From assembly GCF_035083965.1 (NCBI RefSeq), contig NC_089724.1:4760001-4824000 (forward strand): DNA of 64,000 bases, read 5' to 3'. The translations under genes were made by a program, and so were the position numbers. Source of the stretch: Branchiostoma lanceolatum (taxonomy: Eukaryota > Chordata > Leptocardii > Amphioxiformes > Branchiostomatidae). Shown here piece after piece: positions 31,351-43,600 of the stretch; the stretch's first letter is position 1; every line of letters starts with the position of its first letter. The notes under the pieces were generated by a model. It searched no databases and was not told the DNA's origin. It saw only the letters and a list, made by a program, of their open reading frames with translations.

Positions 31351-31786
31351 TACATCTCGTCGACCAATCAAACCACGTGAATCGCATTGAAACTCAGATT
31401 CGTATCGAATCGCATTGAAACTCAGATTCGTATCAGCCATTTCCCGACAAATCGCTTTCTGACTTGCGTTAACGTCTACATCTGACCAAACAAGCTCGCC
31501 AGTGAGATGGTGGAAGGTATCAGCTTCCAAAAGACGTTTTCAGATTGACAATTTTGCCACTTTGGAAGTGATTGAATCCGCCCGCGATTTAACGTTTAGA
31601 GAAAAGTAGAAGAAACAATTTTTTTTCAATCACTTCCAAAGTGGCAAAATTGTCAATCTGAAAACATCTTTTGGAAGCTGAAACCTTCCACCATCTCACT
31701 GGCGAGTCTGTTTGGTCAGATGTAGTCGTTAACGCAAGTTAGAAAGCGATTTGTCGGGTCATGACGGGGTGTACATCTCGTCGACA
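31351..31786. mobile_element. Long-hairpin MITE, family D (copy 2)
   Basis: Same inner arms as 8991-9353 (gatggtggaaggtatcagct, attgacaattttgccacttt and their complements). This copy keeps the taacg/ gacttgcgttaac block in both arms. A 27-base direct duplication (gaatcgcattgaaactcag..) lies in its left part (about 31378-31432). The 14-mer tacatctcgtcgac occurs at both borders (31351 and 31773) and may be the target duplication. Confidence 0.75.
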
Positions 31787-31799
31787 ATGTGACAGGGGT

Positions 31800-32742
31800 A
31801 TAACAACCACTATCAGATCTGTGGGGAAATTGTGATATAATCAAGACCCTGTTTCACATTAGCAGCACAAGCAAACATCACAATACAATGCAAGGACAAG
31901 TCTTAGTCTGTACATGTTTGTTTACTATGATCATGCAATATTCAGTTTCCAGTTGAAATAACTCTGTTACCCGACAGCTTGGGTCGACACACCACTTACA
32001 GTTGGCTTCCAGACGACTTCTTCCTTTCGGGATAAACGTAAACACTTCGCTGTAGGAGGACTGGCTTTCGACTGTCCTCACGATCACAAAGAGTCCGCTG
32101 TTTCTCTCTTTTAAACACAAACATCAAGCAATATATCCAGATGTAGGTTTTCAGCATGTCGCACTTTCACTAATGTATAAACATCGTTAAGATGTTGTGG
32201 CAATGGACCGTGCTATTTTGCCTTTATCATTTCACGTACAATCTGTTCTTAGATCTTACGTGTTTTGGTGTACATACATGTATTTGCTTATGCGAGAAGA
32301 ACCTAGCTGTATGATACACAGTCGGTCCATTCCATGAAATATGATTATTAAGCAGGATTGGACTTAGACACGCAGTACATGTACTCGTTTGTTGTAGTAA
32401 GTACGACCAGAGCCGCCGCAATGGGCCTGTCATGACAGCTGAACAACGAATACCGGTACAAGTGTGGTCCTTTAGTACTTGACATTACATCCTTACATAT
32501 ACCAGAAGCCTAAAGATATATGATGACATGATTTTGGCACTTCATACAAGTAATCCAGATTGTTCAATGAGTTTCAAAGACACTACTTGAAATGTGTAAC
32601 ACATCTTTGGCGCCCAAAATCTCCATAAACGCTCAGGCAATGAGAAACTTTACGGTAATAAGTTTGATTCTTACACACGGTCTTCAAACACGGTACGTTT
32701 CACACTCCTAAGATTACTTTCCAGTTCTTTGTTTTGTGGTGT
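31800..32742. other. Intergenic, nothing recognised
   Basis: No family-matching frame or repeat structure is visible. The right end may hold the 3' untranslated region of the collagen-like gene, although no canonical AATAAA was noticed there. Confidence 0.4.
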
Positions 32743-33628
32743 CTACACGGTGCACACCACGCAGGTCAGCTCTCTCCCCTCCACGTACGGCGGACACGGC
32801 AGCGAGCCGCAACGGGCCTCCACGACGTAGAACAGCGCGCCGTCCTGGTCCCCCTCCCCGCCGGGCAGCACCTCGGGCCCCCCGTCCATGCAGACGAACT
32901 CCGTGCGGCTGTGGTCGTGATGGCCAGTCATCAGGTAGCCTCCGTACTCCCGCGTCCAGCCTCCCGGGCAGGTCTTCCGTGCGGGGATCATCAGCTGCGT
33001 GCGGCGGGAGGGGTTGTGGCAGACGGCGCACGGCACGTTGCGGTCGTGAATGGTGTTAGCGTCGTACGGCGAATCTGCGGCGATTTCGTACTCTGCGCCG
33101 TACATGTAAGTCTCCCGGCTATTCTGAAGGCCATCTTTGTGCCAGCCCCACTCGGGATCTGCAGGAAGACACTGGTAGTTGCTTCCTCCGCCCTTGTGGC
33201 TGTACCACGCTCCGCCGGCCATGCCAGAGTACACCGTCACCGTCCCCGAACCCTCGTCGCACGACGTCCGCCCCCACCGGACATACACAGCTCCTCCGCC
33301 GCCTATTCCTTCCGAGCCTTGACTGCCTTTCTGTCCCGGGGCTCCTTTCTCACCCTTAGGGCCCTCCAAGCCTTGCGGTCCTAGCTTTCCGGGGCGGCCA
33401 ATCCCTCCTTCCTCTCCACGAACGCCCCTCGGTCCCGGCGGCCCCGTGTCCCCCCCTCGGTCCGGGCGGAGCCACCACCGTGATGTTGTTCACGTTGCTG
33501 TTTGCCATCTGCTCCGGACACGAGCCTTCCTCTGCTACTGCTAAGCAGACAGAAAACAAGAACAGGGCAGAAACTGCGACCACGACTGCCGTTACTTGAC
33601 CACTCATCCTGCTTGAGGTCTCAAACAA
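32743..33628 (-). CDS. Secreted short-chain collagen-like protein, single exon, with a one-base frameshift
   Basis: From ATG 33628 (or 33604, giving MSGQVTAVVVAVSALFLF, a clean signal peptide) the frame runs through a short linker into Gly-X-Y repeats (APPGPRG..). At a run of seven G on the sense strand (33450-33456 on plus) it shifts. With six G it would continue as collagen triplets into the frame 33369-32743. That frame shows GPKGEKGAPGQKGSQGSEG, then a compact Cys-rich C-terminal domain: YVRWGRTSC, VYSGMAGG, GGGSNYQCL, VPCAVC, EFVCMDG, CGSLPCPPY and ELTCVVC. This domain plus a short collagen stretch is known to me from short-chain collagen C4-like proteins of cnidarians and amphioxus. The product is probably an extracellular matrix or mucus protein. 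The shift may be a sequencing or assembly error in the homopolymer, or a real lesion. Confidence 0.8.
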
Positions 33629-34479
33629 GAGCGACTTCCAGCTAGCACGGTGGTGGACAGTGATCTACAAAGGATCTGTCTTTTTTGGTCTACCTAACTT
33701 CTCTTATATAGGGCTAGAAACAAGGGTAAATCAGAATGAGTCATGTCTTTCAACAGATACATGTTTACGGTCCAACCTTTTAGCAGGCGTTGGCAGGTTG
33801 TGTTCGTTGCCTGGAATAGGGCGACCTGCCTTCACCATCAGAAATGTCACTCTTCGCACGCCACTTTGTAGTGCAAGTTTGAAGCTTAAGTCACATATAG
33901 CCGACCGGCATGGCCTCCTGACCTCCCACAATTTTCCCCAGACCGTGGTTGGGAACTAGTCGAACACAATGTCATCTGTGTGTACGGTTGAGAGTGGTCG
34001 ATGACTTTTTCTACTAATTGTGACCTCGTTTGTGCCAACCGCTAGCCGTCTATAGTCGGAAAAGACATATTAGTGCTAGCATCATTCTGCTTGGGTGTGA
34101 TCCAGATAGGAACGAACTTGAACAAGAATAGGATGTATATTTCAGGCCGCTCCCAATACACCGCCGACCTTGGTTGGGGTGGCCTGAAGGTCCTGAAAGG
34201 TGCACTTTTGAAGTAGATCGTTTTCCCGGCAAAACTCTTAATATTTTTCTTTCTTTTTCTAAACGCCAGTCTGAGCAGTTGAAATGTGACGCCCGTCAAG
34301 GATGTTCCATTTGTTTGTTTTTGTCAATAAACGTTTAAACGTTGGTCGGGTTTGGTAAGTATTTTTCAAAACAGTGACCATAAAAGGACCAAGTTTCGAT
34401 GACCAAGCGCAGGCTGTATCTTTCACAACTTCCTGTGCATGTCTAAAAACTGACCGATGAAACACAATTCAGGAACACA

Positions 34480-35045
34480 TCGGAGAACTCCTAATTCTGG
34501 GGTTGTGCCAAGAAACAAAACAAAACGGACGGTCTGTTCTAGAGCCAGTAAAGCTTGCTCCCTTCCGAGAAAACTTGCGGGAGGTTTCTGTTATTGTTGT
34601 TGAGTACGGTCATTTTGCAATAGAATGAAGATTTTATGGCAAAGAAAAATCACACTGTATAGACTTGAACAAAACATATCAAAACCTTTCAGACACACTT
34701 CTGGGAAACGCCCCCCAATTCTGGGATTGTGCCAAGAAACAAAGCAGACGATCTGTTGCAGAGCTAACAAAGCTCACTCCCTTCCGAGAAACTTGCGGGA
34801 TGTTTCTGTTGTTGTTGTTGCTGTTGAGTACTGAATGTCGTTTTGCCATAGAAGGTAGCTTTTATAGAAAAGAGGCAAATACACTGTATAGACTTGAACA
34901 AAACATATCAAAACATTTCAGAAACACTTCTCCGAAACGGTTACGCTGAGAAACAAATCGGACGGTCTGTTGCAACGTTTTCAAAGCTCCCTCCCTTCCA
35001 ATAAACTCGCGGGAGGTTTCTGTTGTTGTTGTCGAGCACTGAGTG
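34480..35045. repeat. Three tandem copies of about 225 bp
   Basis: Each copy has ttgtgccaagaaac (or the degraded ctgagaaacaaat), then agctcactcccttccgagaa, then cttgcgggaggtttctgttg, then an actgtatagacttgaacaaa block ending in cagacacacttctggg. Copy 3 is cut after the gtttctgttg part. No coding sense. Confidence 0.75.
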
Positions 35046-35724
35046 GCGCTGGTTGTGTGTTCAGGTCACAGGTCCCTACAAATTAGGTCATCAGAAGTCA
35101 AACTGTGCTGGACAAACAAGCAGACTGATTATATTGCATGTTGGTTGATTACGTCGGTAAACTGAGCTCTGCTGGGGCCCGGTCACATTCATAGTACGAT
35201 CGTCGTACGGTCGTCGCACGGTCGTCGCACGGTCGTCGTACAGTCGTCGTACGATCGCAATTGAGAGCATTCCTGGGACATTCGTGTATAGGCCGTACCA
35301 AATTTAGCTGCCTTTTTAGAAAAATAGGAAAAATAAGTCAGTGTTCACCATAGACTTTCTGCAACATATGATCCACTGCTCACCGAGTCACGTGTCCTAT
35401 CTGCATAACGTGACGTCACAGAAGCAGTGGATTGCTCATTCCTTGTCAAAGACTAGCTTATCAGTTGAAAAGTCCAATTTGTTGTGTTGCCTGTTGGCAA
35501 TTACAGTTCAACCTTGATTCAGAATAAGTCAGTGTTATATTGCAGTTGTTTCCGTAACAGCCTGCCTGACAGATACATATCATTTCAAAGTGTCGATCAC
35601 GATAAAAGTCACCAACTTTCATCCTTTTTTACTTTTCCACGCTTACAGACAAATAGAAAAGTACTGTCCTTGTAACATCACAGGCTCCACACGTTACTGA
35701 GAAAAAGTAGTCACTGCCAGACTG

Positions 35725-35895
35725 ACTAGGCCGCCAAAGGGAAAATATTTGCCTGGGAAGTTTGGCTACCATAGGTTTTCACTAGTTGCAGGCGCAGTCT
35801 TCGAGGGGGAAATGGTAACCCTCCTGGCCAATCATTGAACTTTTTTTAGCCGAATTCTACGATCCGTACCCCCGTGGGAAGGCCTGGTGGAGGCT
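35725..35895. repeat. MITE, family H
   Basis: Shares ttctacgatccgtacccccg and ggcctggtggaggcta with the element at 55375-55520. The left part (gggaaaatatttgcctggg) is shared too. The arms are only partly complementary. Confidence 0.5.
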
Positions 35896-37373
35896 AAAGA
35901 AAAAAAATGACATCTTTCATGCAAACGATTGGCAGCAAACAATGATTAATGTCTATTGTTCGAGATTATCAATGTCTTATCATCGCCCGATGACAGGTGC
36001 TCCGCCCACAGCTTGACAAGTTGGTCTTTACGTCTGTTTACTGATGATGATAAGCGGCTTTGTGGGCTGATCTTTAAATACGGCCTGTTTGTGGCGACAA
36101 GTAACACAAATAGCCCGGGCTGTTACTCGGACGAGATCGCACACCGGACGTCGAGAGAATCTGCAACTGTGCGTACCCGTCCCAACCGACGCCGAATTTG
36201 GTCCGACGAGGTCGTTTTCCAGTTCTACAACGGTACGTTTGAAAGTATACCATTCTTTCATTCGCCGCTAATTTACCGTGAAATAGTGTCAGTAGTTGCA
36301 AATATAGCTCTAACCTAGCCTCCATCTTGGCATTCTTGCCAGTCTTGGCCGGCCCGGGGGTCAGTCTATCTGTGCGCATCGAAGTAAGTCTTAGCTCGGA
36401 TTGGTGATGCCACAATTGGACGTAATATTGGTTTAGGGGCATTGGGAGTTCCATAATTTTTCTAAAGTCGTCTGAAGACGAGCACGTTAGAATTTGACTC
36501 AAATGTTTTGGTTTCCCTGCTAAGTGTGGACTGGGCAAACCTGTCCGTAGTGGCAACCCAGAATGAGTGTTGCTATCTAGCTGTACCTACGCGACAAGGA
36601 CATCTGTCTCTCCAACGAAATAGGTTTATTTGTGGCCAAGAAAAATAAATGAGATTTAACAAAAAGAAGGAATAGAGGGTCTTGAAGCCAAACATTTGTC
36701 ACTCAGAGCTAGAGTTTTGTTGATTTTGTCCCTCGGTATATTCATTAAAAGCGTCTTATCTCTGACCAAGACAAACAGTTTAACCCGTTTAGGGTGTCTA
36801 GAAGCACTGTGGTGCGTCTAAGCCGGCGTCACACTGTCATGGCCCTAAGTTTAAAACAAATCGAAAATTACCAGAGTATCGAGCGTATTTTTTCGCTTGA
36901 AAATCTACTCTGTTATTTTGGGCAAACCTCGGTGACCTCGGAACATAGTCTGGTCTCTAAACAGAGATCGAAAGGACACCGACCGTATTCTAGCCGTAAT
37001 TTGGACCTCAAAGCAGACTCGTTGGGCCAGCTATTTTCCTTTTGCGTGACGCCGGATTTATCACTGCACAGAGCACTTTACCACTGAGATTAATGAAACG
37101 ACGATCGACAGGTTAACATTAATAACAATAGGATGATTGGGCGAAAATTCGAACCTTGTTATCATATTATTGTATCCAGTAAAACGGACTCCTTGTACAA
37201 ACAATACAGGCACCAGGATCTTGTTGAAAAATCCAAGCACAAAAAGTCTGGAGAAAGAGTCTGCGTTGTATCATTGTGGCATTGTCCCCAGCACACTTTA
37301 GAAGACTAAACGTTTTTCACTGAAAAGTACCACTTCTTGTCTATTTTCCAGCTGAAAGGTGCCGCATAGCGAG

Positions 37374-37602
37374 ATGAGGACTGTCGTGCTCGCAGCAGTT
37401 CTCCTGTGCGCGCTGTCCGTGTGCGGTGCCGCCGTTGACCGGGACCTCCAGGCGGCCGTGCAGGCGGAGCTCCTGCGGGCCGCCTGTCCGCACTGCCGCC
37501 TGTGCAGCAGCCGGGCCACCTGCAGGAGGACCATCGGCAGGGCGCTCTGCGGGCCGCTGTGCGCCGTCTGTAGGACCGCCGACTGCGCCAACATGCCGCA
37601 AG
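37374..37602 (+). CDS. Chitinase exon 1: signal peptide and Cys-rich segment
   Basis: [20 protein letters not shown] is a typical signal peptide. The following 55 residues hold ten cysteines ([15 protein letters not shown]) that match no domain I recognise. An acceptor-like ttttccag just before (37344-37351) indicates an upstream untranslated exon. The exon ends in phase 1. Confidence 0.85.
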
Positions 37603-40600
37603 GTTAGACATTCTTCTACTTCATTCTTATTCTTTATTCCTCCCTCAGGAGAGCATAATTTCATCACGCTTAGAATATAGAATATAGCATATACACACGA
37701 TCAGTCATTCATTCATTCATTCATTCATTCATCCGTTCGTTTGTTCAATCACTCACTAATTCATTCACTCCTGCACTCACCCACTCACATTATCACTCAC
37801 TCACTCACTCACTCATCCATCCATCCATCCATCCATCCATCCATCCATACATCCATCCATCCATCCATCCAATCACGCTCATTAATACACACGATAATTC
37901 ATTCATTCATTCATTCATCCATGCATCCATTTATTCAGCATCTGGCGTCTTTTAGTAATAAGAAGCTTAAATGGATGATCGAATTTAAATTGATATTTTT
38001 ACATTTTTGTCCCCGTTTCCCGGCAGACTCTGTGAGCGGCGGTTGGGCGTCGTGGGGGGTCTGGTCCGAGTGCAGCGCCACCTGCGGAGCCGGGACGCAG
38101 AGCCGCCGCAGGACGTGCACTGCGCCTGCGCCGGAGAACGGCGGCGCGCCCTGCCCTGGGAACGAGGAGGAGACGCGGCCTTGTGAGGCTGCAGACGTTT
38201 GTCCAGGTAGTGTAGCCTCTACCAGGCTCCAGACGTGGCTGGAAAGAGTAGAAATCGGCCAATAGACAGATAACATACCAGAGAAGTTGGCTATCTATCT
38301 ATCTATCGGCTAGCCAACTCCTCTGCTATGTTATGCCGATTTCTACTTTTTCCAGCCACGTCTGGATCTTGGTAGAGGCTACCGGTAATGTGCCAGTAAT
38401 ATCATACTGATTTGCATTGATACAAGTTGAAATGCTTTAACCATTTTGGCATGCGTGTTTAACAGACGTACACTGTAATCCTACATGGCGCATATGAAAA
38501 GCAATGGCAGGTGTCGGTAAAACGAAGGATAAGTCTGACTGTCGTTGCTACAATAAGACTTTCATGCATTCGACAACTTGTGATATTTAGGTGGAGAAGA
38601 TCATCAATCATTAGCTGATTTGAAAAAGGTAAATTGTGAACATATAGGCTTTCAATGTTCTGGCCTCTCTTGCATAGTTTTGCTATTTAAATTTTTTTTG
38701 CTTCTCTTGATTACTTGTCATGTGCAAATAAACAATAAAATAAACAATAACAAATAAAATCCCTGCCATGGTATGTAGATGAGAGAACGTACCGCCATGT
38801 CTGTTTCCACACCAACTGGGCGCAGTGCCGGCTCGACCCCACCGCGTTCTTCCCCGAGGACATTGACCCCGCCCTGGTGCTAGAACAATACTTTTACCTT
38901 GTTGTTTTGATAAAGAATAGTCAACATATAGGCTCCCAATTTTTTTGGCTTCCCTCGCACAATTGTATTATTTTCCTGCTTCTTATGTGAACAATACTGA
39001 ACAAAATCCTTGTCGTGGTTTGTAGAAGAAAGAACGTACCGCCGCGTGTGTTATCACACCAACTGGGCGCAGTACCGACCCGACCCCACCGCGTTTTTCC
39101 CCGACGACATTGACCCCGCCCTGGCGCTAGAATAATACTTTTACCTTCTTTTTATTTTCCTGCTTCTTGTGGTCATGTGAACAATACTGAACAAAATCCT
39201 TGTCATGGTTTGTAGAAGAAAGAACGTACCGCCGCGTGTGTTATCACACCAACTGGGCACAGTACCGGCCTGACCCCACCGCGTTTTTCCCCGACGACAT
39301 TGACCCCGTCCTGGCGCTAGAATAATACTTTTACCTTGTTGTTTTGATAAAGGATAGTCAACATGTAGGCTCTCAATTTTTGGGCTTCCCTCTCACAGTT
39401 GTGTTATTTTCCTGCTTCTTGTGGTCATGTGAACAATACTGAACAAAATCCTTGTCGTGGTTTGTAGAAGAAAGAACGTACCGCCGCGTGTGTTACCACA
39501 CCAACTGGGCGCAGTACCGACCTGACCCCGCCGCGTTCTTCCCCGAGGACATTGACCCCGCCCTGTGCACCCACCTCATCTACTCCGTCGCCATCTTCGA
39601 GGAGAACCAGCTGCTGGCCACGGAGGAGAACGAGGAGCCAGACGACAGTTATCCCGGGCGGGAGCTTTACCAGGCCTTCAACGATTTAAAGGTGAGACGT
39701 CATATAACGCTCTGAACTTAATCTCCAAGCAGATGCAAGGATAAACTTAGTCTCAGTGTTTTATGCGTGTTACACTTTTAGTGTAACGTGTCACGCTTGA
39801 TCAAATCAAAGTGTTTCGCTTGATCAAATCAACAACTATCCCGGGCGGGAACTGTACCAGGCCTTCAATCTCCAAGCAGATTAGCCAAGTCTAAGTATTT
39901 ACACTTTCTAATGACAACAGTTATCCCGGGCGGGATTTGTACCAGGTTTTAACGATTTAAAGGAGAGACGTCACATACAAGGCACGTACAAGGCCTTCAA
40001 TGATTTGAAAATGTGAGGAGTCATAACGCTCTATCAGATGTAAAGATCAGCTCAGTATTTCCGTATACATGGCAAAAAATCGGACATAGGAAAACGAGGT
40101 GCATTCTAGATTCAAACACTGGCTGACTTTCCAGAAATATGCACTTCACACTTTACAAGTTGTATAATTCCCAAGAGAGACCTTTACTGTGTTTGGACAT
40201 TCCTTTGGTGGGTTGTTCGACTTTGCAAGTTTTTTTTGTATTGTTAAAGTTCCTGAAATACCCCTTGCTTTTGATCTCCAATAGTTGGTGACTTCTGGTT
40301 TTCCACCTACGTGTTTTGTGAGATTTAGTAGGTTCTTTTAGTTGTGCGCTTTTAAATTCTTGGAAGAACATTCGGTTACCTGTCTTTCACACCATTAGTA
40401 TTACATAGAGAAACCTGGAGTCCACTTGCATAATAAATGAAATGAAATGTAAATTACAAAAACTTATACAATTGTTAAACAGAAGTCTAACCCGGAGCTG
40501 AAGACACTGCTGTCCGTGGGAGGATGGGACTTCGGGTCCGCGCCCTTTTCCGACATGGTCACTTCGGCGACGAACCGATCCGAGTTCGTCCGAACGTCCA

Positions 40601-43600
40601 TAGGCTTTCTTCGGGACTGGGGCTTCGACGGCCTGGACCTGGACTGGGAGTTTCCGACTCACGGAGAGGGCGCCAGACCGAGCGACAAGCAGCGCTTCAC
40701 GACTCTGATACAGGTTCGGATTCCCTGCACGCATGTGTCTGTTAGAACCCTCCTCTCTCATCCACAATTATTTTCTCTAGTCCTATTGTTATTTTGTTGT
40801 ATGAGGAGGGTGTATTCGTCGCACAGCTGTATTTATGCTGCTATATGGTGTTTTTTTTGTAGTTCATACTTGATTGTTATTAGCATTTATCTTTTGTTTT
40901 AGCTTGATAACAGAGTTAAGTGGCTAAAGTTGAGTGCAGCACCACTTTGTCCTTGCATTGCCATTGTTTATTCGATAAAAAAATCCACTCCTATACAACA
41001 GACGGACCTGATATGAGAGGATGGTTAGAACATGTAGGACACAGACAGAAACACGTCGAAGCTTACTCACCGAGGTGTGAAATTCGCGCGACATTACCGC
41101 TGGATCAAGCAAGAAATTGTTTCATCAATTCTCCTCTGGGAGCTGCGAAGCCAAGGTCGCTAAACAGAACTAACGTTTACCGATAGCTAATTATATAGAG
41201 CCACTGAGATATAACTGAAGAATCTAGATAGGGCTTAGAGACTGTACTAACTACGGTCGATAAGGTTGATAGATGATGGTGGTGATGATTGATAAAGGCG
41301 CTTGGTGTGAAGTTGGTCTTTATCTAGATCTGTACAAAGTCGACAAGTCGAGTACTTGACCTCTTTGCAGGAGCTGAGAGAAGCGTTCGACGCTGAAGAC
41401 CTGGAGCCCGGTCAAGAGCGCCTCCTGCTGACCGCCATGGTATCTGCAGTGAAAAGTATTGTGGAGACCGCTTACGAGATTGAGAAAATCTCTCGGTAAC
41501 TTTTTCTTATTTTCCTTTCATATACCATTTATAAGTGTTTGTACATTAAAAGGTATGTCCAATGGGTGTCCTTAAGAAACAAAACAAAACCAAACATGAG
41601 CTCTGTTTAGTACCCGTTCATCCTGTGTAAAATATGTGCATTGGGAGTTCCATAGCCATGGCGACTACAGAAAGGGCGTTTTTGCTTGTTAGTAATATAC
41701 TTCTGTAGTCGCCATGGCTAGGAATTCCATAACATTCGCATTACTTTCAATCGTGGTTTGCTAGCTGATGCTTCCTGATCAATGTGTGTCCGTTTACAGA
41801 AAAGATGATTTCAAGTTTATTTCAAATATTGAAGGAAAGTACTGTCTTATTGGAAATCCTGTTTTCAAATTTCATCCTCAGTCCGCTGCATTTTTTGTTT
41901 CATTGCAATTTATTAATTGTAAGTTGTTGTTTCATGCGTAGAACACACCCTGTCGCCGATTTTAGTCCTTTTAAAAAGATCATTGTCATCTATAATTTTG
42001 TAGACATCTAGACTTCGTGAACCTGATGACCTATGACCTGCACGGGTCATGGGAGGCTGTGACGGGCCTGAGCAGTCCTCTGTACCCGGCAGAGGAGGAA
42101 AATGAGGAGGCCAGACATCCCAACGTGGTGCGTACCAACAAGGCCGTCTTCGCCTTCACTTTCTATTATTTATTTATCTATCTTTTACTTCGGTTTTAGA
42201 CAGACAAGGACGACGTGGTACTCCACTCAAGTTTGTATAACTTATGTTAACAGTGCTACGTGCAGATAACAACATACCCATTTTTTATACACCTGGGCGA
42301 AGTGAGGAAAGTCGTGTAAAGTGCCTTTCCCAAGGGCACAACATCGTTGGCGTCAGGGGGAACTCGGGACCTCTTGGTTCTGGGCCGAACACCCCGCCGT
42401 TACGCCACACGACCCCACTTTCTATTTGCCTATCCAAAAAGGTAATCTTAGTAGCATTTGTTTTCTGCGGCCTTTGTGGTTTGTGGTAGTTGAACAAGGG
42501 CCTTAGAAGCTAAGCCAACAGAGCAGTTACCATTCAGGGGAAGAAGGAGAGGAGGTACAGTGCTCCACCCCGGTCTGTTCCTTCCCATGCAGCATCTGTG
42601 GCCGCCCATGTCCGTCGAAAACTGGTCTTTACTCTCACATGAGGACCCGCCTTGGCAAATGTGTTGTATGCATGCCTGCTCATCGTTCGAATCGACAGGA
42701 CCTAGAAGAATCCGTCATCTTCTACTTCAGCCTTCGCTATAATGTAACGACTCTAAAAAGCAACATATATAGCCCCTTGAAATCGTTACGTAATGGATCT
42801 CTAAGTAGATAGGAAGATGATTTTGTCCAGAAGAGCCTTTTGATGACTTTATTTATACACGATGTCGTGGCTAGCTTGAGCCATTTTTGTGGCGATAGAC
42901 CTAATTGTATAGTACACTACTAGTTTATGTCCAGTTTGCAAGAATTCCAGAAATTTAATACTTTTTTTGGGGTAATCTCCGCGCATGCGTAGTAAACATC
43001 CGTTTGTTCCCGGAAGTATGTTCGCTGTGATTTGTTCGAAATGAGGGGTATCGGGTATCTTTCGGGGGAAAATCGGTCAAATTTTGTCACGAGCAGTTGA
43101 ATATGTCTCTTCTTCTACATATTGTCACAGCGAGATGCAGTTCGGCTGTGGCTCGCAGGTGACGCTCCTGCCGAGAAGCTGAACCTGGGGATCGGGTTGC
43201 ACGGGCGGTCCTTCCGGCTCGCCGGCGGGGACACCTCGCTCCGTGCCCCGGCCGTGAGGGCAGGCGTCGCCGGGACGTACACGGAGGAAGCCGGCATGCT
43301 GGCGTACTTTGAGGTGAGCAGTCTTTACTACAGAAAACTTGATCATATGTAAACTGTACGATAACAGTTAAGAATGACACAGGTGATGTCGTCTTATCTA
43401 TTTTTTTCAAGCAAAAATGCACTAAAACCATACTTATCACTTATTGATGGAGAAACTCATATTCCTAAAACATGGGTGTTACATTCTGTGGAACATAGTG
43501 ATATGTTGAAGCCACGTTAAGGAATTTGATAATTTTACATGTGACTTTGTCTCGTGGTTGAAATACTGGTCAATAACAATTTATCTCACCATTTTAGGAG

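Larger units (their letters stand above)
33630..37350. other. Intergenic region with repeats, no recognised gene
   Basis: Contains a three-copy tandem repeat (34480-35045), a cluster of 12-base cgtcgtacggt-like repeats (35195-35262), a probable decayed LINE tail (35484-35715, forward), a family H MITE (35725-35895) and an element with inverted ends ccggcgtcacac / gcgtgacgccgg (36828-37055). Frames in 35950-36560 show no family resemblance. A splice acceptor at 37350-37351 opens the first coding exon of the chitinase, so at least one 5' untranslated exon probably lies in this region. Confidence 0.5.

Noticed and set aside
32734-33384. A 216-residue open frame on plus
   Set aside because: It lies antisense to the collagen-like gene in a GC-rich stretch. 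It has no family resemblance, and the opposite strand explains the openness.
35956-36556. Overlapping frames of 120 and 160 residues on opposite strands
   Set aside because: No family resemblance and no splice sites consistent with a gene. Codon usage does not look coding.
37741-38265. A 174-residue frame containing the first TSP1
   Set aside because: Its N-terminal half translates the tetranucleotide microsatellite. The real exon starts at the acceptor at 38026/38027.
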